NCBI RefSeq assembly: GCF_010892395.1
Contig: NZ_JAACKB010000346.1
Span: 1 to 7,559 of the forward strand
Reading direction: 5' to 3'
Source of the DNA: Sulfurovum sp. bin170
GTDB lineage: Bacteria > Campylobacterota > Campylobacteria > Campylobacterales > Sulfurovaceae
DNA: 7,559 bases
Shown here piece after piece: positions 5,716-7,559 of the stretch (positions within the stretch are counted from its first letter, which is position 1; each line of letters opens with the position of its first letter). The notes under the pieces were generated by a model that had not been told where the DNA came from, searched no databases, and saw only the letters and a list, made by a program, of their open reading frames with translations. The position numbers and the translations under genes are program-made.

Positions 5716-7365
5716 TCAACTCCCCACCTTTATTAATCTATTTTCTAATGCCCCATCCTCTATCCAATAGACCGAGTGAGCTTTATATAACTTATCCTCC
5801 TCTTCAGGAAAAGCTGTTTTATAGTGAGCCCCTCGACTCTCATCACGAACAATAGCCGAATCAAGCAGAACCTCTCCAACCTCTAAGATATTGATAAATT
5901 GTAGAAAATCTACAAGGTTACTATTGTTCTCTCTATTTTTATCTCCAATCCCCATATCATCAAGTGAAGCCTTTATAACTCTTAGCTCATTCAAAAAGTT
6001 ATTGAGTTGGTTATTATCTCTGACTATTCCAGCATATTTGTAGAATTTCTCTCCTAACTCATTTTGAATATCATAGAAGTTCATCTCCCAAGGGTACTCT
6101 TCGAATAGTCCATCTATGTACTCTTGGTCTTTTTCCAGTTGGGTAGTTGCAAAACTTGGAGTCGGAAGGCTTTGCCTCCGTTGTTCGGGAGTAAACTCTC
6201 CGTTTCCGAGCGTTTTAGAGGCGTTAATCCCTGCCTTGCGACCTAGAGAGACAATCTCCAAAAGAGAGTTGCCACCCAAGCGATTTGCTCCATGTATCTT
6301 GGAGTTTGAACACTCACCTACTGCGTAACAGTTTTTTAGTCCAGAGACCTCAAGAGATGGGTTTACATCTATCCCACCCATAGTATAGTGGGCTACAGGT
6401 TTGATGGGAATAAGTTCAAAAGCAGGATTAATCCCCTCATGGAGCTTACAAAGATGAACCTCTTGTGGCATAAGCTTTAGGATATTCTCCTCTCCTAGAT
6501 GACGAATATCCAAAAAAACATCTTCACCCCTATGAATCTGAGAAGCGATAGCACGAGAGAGAATGTCTCTAGTGAGTAACTCATCCACAAATCGCTCACC
6601 TTTGGAGTTGACAAGATACCCACCCTCTCCTCTAGCACTCTCAGAGATAAGTATCGCTGAACCCTTTAGTGCTGTTGGATGAAACTGAACAAACTCCATA
6701 TCTGACACTCTCCCCCCAGCACGAAGTACAGAAGCGACACCATCACCTGTTGAACCATCAGCATTTGTAGTAAAATTCTTGTAGATACTAGCATAACCAC
6801 CAGTAGCAATAATTGTAGATTTTGCTCTAATCTCTACTACCTCACCTGATACAATATCCCAAAAAGTAGCACCTTGAACCTGCTTATCCTCAACAATTAG
6901 ATTTAGTAACATATGCTCCTCTATCATCTTTATATCCTCTTTGAGGCAACTATCATAGAGAGTATGTAGGATTTTTAGACCAGTGTAGTCTTGTGCGTAA
7001 CAAGCTCGTTTGCTACTTGCTCCACCCAGTCGCCGTTGAGCCACTTTGGATGTGGAAGTTCTATCAAAAGGAACACCCAAACTCTCTAGCCACTCTATAG
7101 TAGCAGGTGCATCCTCGCACATTTTTTTTACCATCTCTACATCACAAAGCCCATGAGAGGAGTTAATCGTATCTTCAATATGAGCCTCTATAGAGTCAGG
7201 AATCACATTTCCAAGAGCGGAGTTTATACCACCCTGTGCCATAGAAGTTTGTGAAGCTGTAGGATGAATTTTCCCTACAACTGTTACGGTTGCACCTTGT
7301 TGTTTGGCAGATAGGGCAGATGAGAGTCCTGCTCCACCTGAACCTATTATTAAAATATCTAGCAT
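5716..7365 (-). CDS. frdA: Fumarate reductase/succinate dehydrogenase flavoprotein subunit, lacking the covalent-FAD histidine
   Basis: Catalytic subunit interconverting fumarate and succinate; 549 residues, somewhat shorter than E. coli FrdA or SdhA. The FAD-binding G8-x-G-G-A-G13 begins at the start, so there is no Tat or Sec signal and the protein is cytoplasmic, unlike periplasmic Mfr-type enzymes. Active-site residues align: His229 and Thr231 (H-P-T), Glu242 and Arg245 (S-E-S-A-R-G-E-G-G), proton-shuttle Arg266 (T-R-D), His326 (A-H-Y-T-M-G-G-I) and Arg362 (H-G-A-N-R-L-G-G-N-S-L). The flavinylation position, normally S-H-T, is S38-Q39-T40, so FAD is probably bound non-covalently. Residues about 387-403 are encoded by a GC-rich double-hairpin segment. 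A GGAG ribosome-binding site (7371-7374) supports the ATG. L-aspartate oxidase is a relative with non-covalent FAD, but the A-H-Y-T-M-G-G-I and R-L-G-G-N-S-L motifs and the adjacent iron-sulfur gene favour Frd/Sdh. Confidence 0.92.
   Translation of the reverse strand: MLDILIIGSGGAGLSSALSAKQQGATVTVVGKIHPTASQTSMAQGGINSALGNVIPDSIEAHIEDTINSSHGLCDVEMVKKMCEDAPATIEWLESLGVPFDRTSTSKVAQRRLGGASSKRACYAQDYTGLKILHTLYDSCLKEDIKMIEEHMLLNLIVEDKQVQGATFWDIVSGEVVEIRAKSTIIATGGYASIYKNFTTNADGSTGDGVASVLRAGGRVSDMEFVQFHPTALKGSAILISESARGEGGYLVNSKGERFVDELLTRDILSRAIASQIHRGEDVFLDIRHLGEENILKLMPQEVHLCKLHEGINPAFELIPIKPVAHYTMGGIDVNPSLEVSGLKNCYAVGECSNSKIHGANRLGGNSLLEIVSLGRKAGINASKTLGNGEFTPEQRRQSLPTPSFATTQLEKDQEYIDGLFEEYPWEMNFYDIQNELGEKFYKYAGIVRDNNQLNNFLNELRVIKASLDDMGIGDKNRENNSNLVDFLQFINILEVGEVLLDSAIVRDESRGAHYKTAFPEEEDKLYKAHSVYWIEDGALENRLIKVGS
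6163..6209. repeat. GC-rich double hairpin inside the flavoprotein gene
   Basis: Two adjacent imperfect palindromes lie in the coding sequence. The first is CGGAAGGC (6163-6170) with GCCTCCG (6174-6180). The second is CGGGAGT (6186-6192) with ACTCTCCG (6195-6202). Each has a single bulged base, and an outer TCGGAA (6162-6167) can alternatively pair with TTCCGA (6204-6209). The segment is more GC-rich than the DNA around it and uses CGG and AGG arginine codons, which are uncommon in the neighbouring genes. It codes for the variable linker after the conserved HGANRLGGNSL region. An in-frame insertion of a palindromic element is possible but unproven. Confidence 0.4.
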
Positions 7366-7426
7366 CTATACTCCAAAGAGATTTTATTTAGACTTCTTTC
7401 AAAATCAGGAACCGATGGCTTTAGCC

Positions 7427-7559
7427 CAATGCCAATGAATTAAAGATTTAGACAAGGGAGTCCCTTGTCTCTACTGTTTTGAAATTGAAATATTGTAAGG
7501 ACAATGGCACTGCCTTGTCCTAATAAATCAATAACAATATTCTTAATTCATTGGCATTG
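7427..7559. mobile_element. MITE-like element with 17-bp perfect terminal inverted repeats and two internal hairpins
   Basis: The left end CAATGCCAATGAATTAA (7427-7443) is the exact reverse complement of the right end (7543-7559), 133 bp overall. Inside are hairpin 1, AGACAAGGGA/TCCCTTGTCT around one base (7450-7470), and hairpin 2, GGACAATGGCA/TGCCTTGTCC with one bulge (7499-7520). The two share a GACAAGG core, and ATATTGT (7490-7496) with ACAATAT (7534-7540) encloses hairpin 2. There is no open reading frame of note. This build fits a non-autonomous miniature inverted-repeat element. The right end coincides with the window end, so the element could be longer and no target-site duplication can be checked. 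The rest of the non-coding stretch, 7366-7426, holds the flavoprotein's ribosome-binding site and a short GGCTTTAGCC palindrome (7417-7426); no convincing promoter was found there. Confidence 0.6.
7450..7470. repeat. Perfect palindromic hairpin within the MITE-like element
   Basis: Ten-base arms AGACAAGGGA and TCCCTTGTCT are separated by a single G. There is no U-run after it on either strand, so it does not look like an intrinsic terminator. It resembles hairpin 2 of the same element (GACAAGG core in both), which suggests an internal duplication or a pair of related stem-loops. Confidence 0.6.

Noticed and set aside
6116..6328. Plus-strand open frame of 70 codons opposite frdA
   Set aside because: It arises from the GC-rich hairpin segment and the conserved HGANRLGG region read in reverse; nothing supports translation.
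5716..7365. L-aspartate oxidase (NadB) as identity of the flavoprotein, prompted by the missing covalent-FAD histidine
   Set aside because: The A-H-Y-T-M-G-G-I and R-L-G-G-N-S-L motifs and the coupled FrdB-like gene match fumarate reductase/succinate dehydrogenase better.
7417..7426. GGCTTTAGCC palindrome as the end of an IS200/IS605-type element
   Set aside because: The stem is only four pairs with a two-base loop, and there is no transposase or TnpB-like frame near it.
7450..7520. Hairpins near the window end as transcription terminators or a CRISPR fragment
   Set aside because: There is no T-run after either stem, and two related hairpins without regular spacers do not make a CRISPR array.

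Overview
The window is compact, AT-rich bacterial DNA with overlapping start and stop codons, short spacers and Lys/Ile-rich proteins. The gene set is a Lol/MacB-type ABC transporter, an OmpR-type two-component system, small c-type cytochromes and a fumarate reductase/succinate dehydrogenase pair. Together these suggest a Campylobacterota (Epsilonproteobacteria) genome of the Sulfurimonas/Sulfurovum/Arcobacter kind. This assignment is by general resemblance; there is no marker gene to prove it.

Layout. (1) Positions 1-1945, minus strand: an ABC-transporter operon reading leftward (ATPase, then FtsX/MacB-type permease, then the first codons of a third gene cut by the window edge), coupled by ATGA and TAATG junctions. 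(2) Positions 1946-2073: a divergent promoter region. It holds three direct GTTAA repeats 11-12 bp apart, a typical layout for OmpR-family regulator sites, just upstream of a good -10 box. (3) Positions 2074-5028, plus strand: a four-gene operon. It encodes an exported c-type cytochrome fused to a Spy/CpxP-like (LTxxQ) domain, an OmpR-family response regulator, a membrane histidine kinase, and a second small exported monoheme cytochrome. (4) Positions 5025-7365, minus strand: a flavoprotein and iron-sulfur subunit of the fumarate reductase/succinate dehydrogenase family, convergent with region 3 and overlapping it by four bases. (5) Positions 7366-7559: non-coding, with a 133-bp MITE-like element with perfect 17-bp terminal inverted repeats and two internal hairpins, ending exactly at the window end.

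How the parts may work together. The most unusual unit is region 3. CpxP/Spy-type proteins are often encoded next to the two-component systems they feed back on; here that domain is joined to a haem-binding domain, and the operon closes with a second cytochrome that resembles the first. I infer a periplasmic redox, haem or envelope-state sensing module signalling through the kinase and regulator. The divergent ABC transporter is a plausible target because it shares the repeat-bearing intergenic region. None of this is shown directly by the sequence.

The fumarate reductase-like pair is also atypical. The histidine that normally holds FAD covalently is Gln39, the site that normally binds a [3Fe-4S] cluster carries an extra cysteine (Cys184), and no membrane-anchor gene lies beside it. 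The catalytic residues of the flavoprotein look intact.
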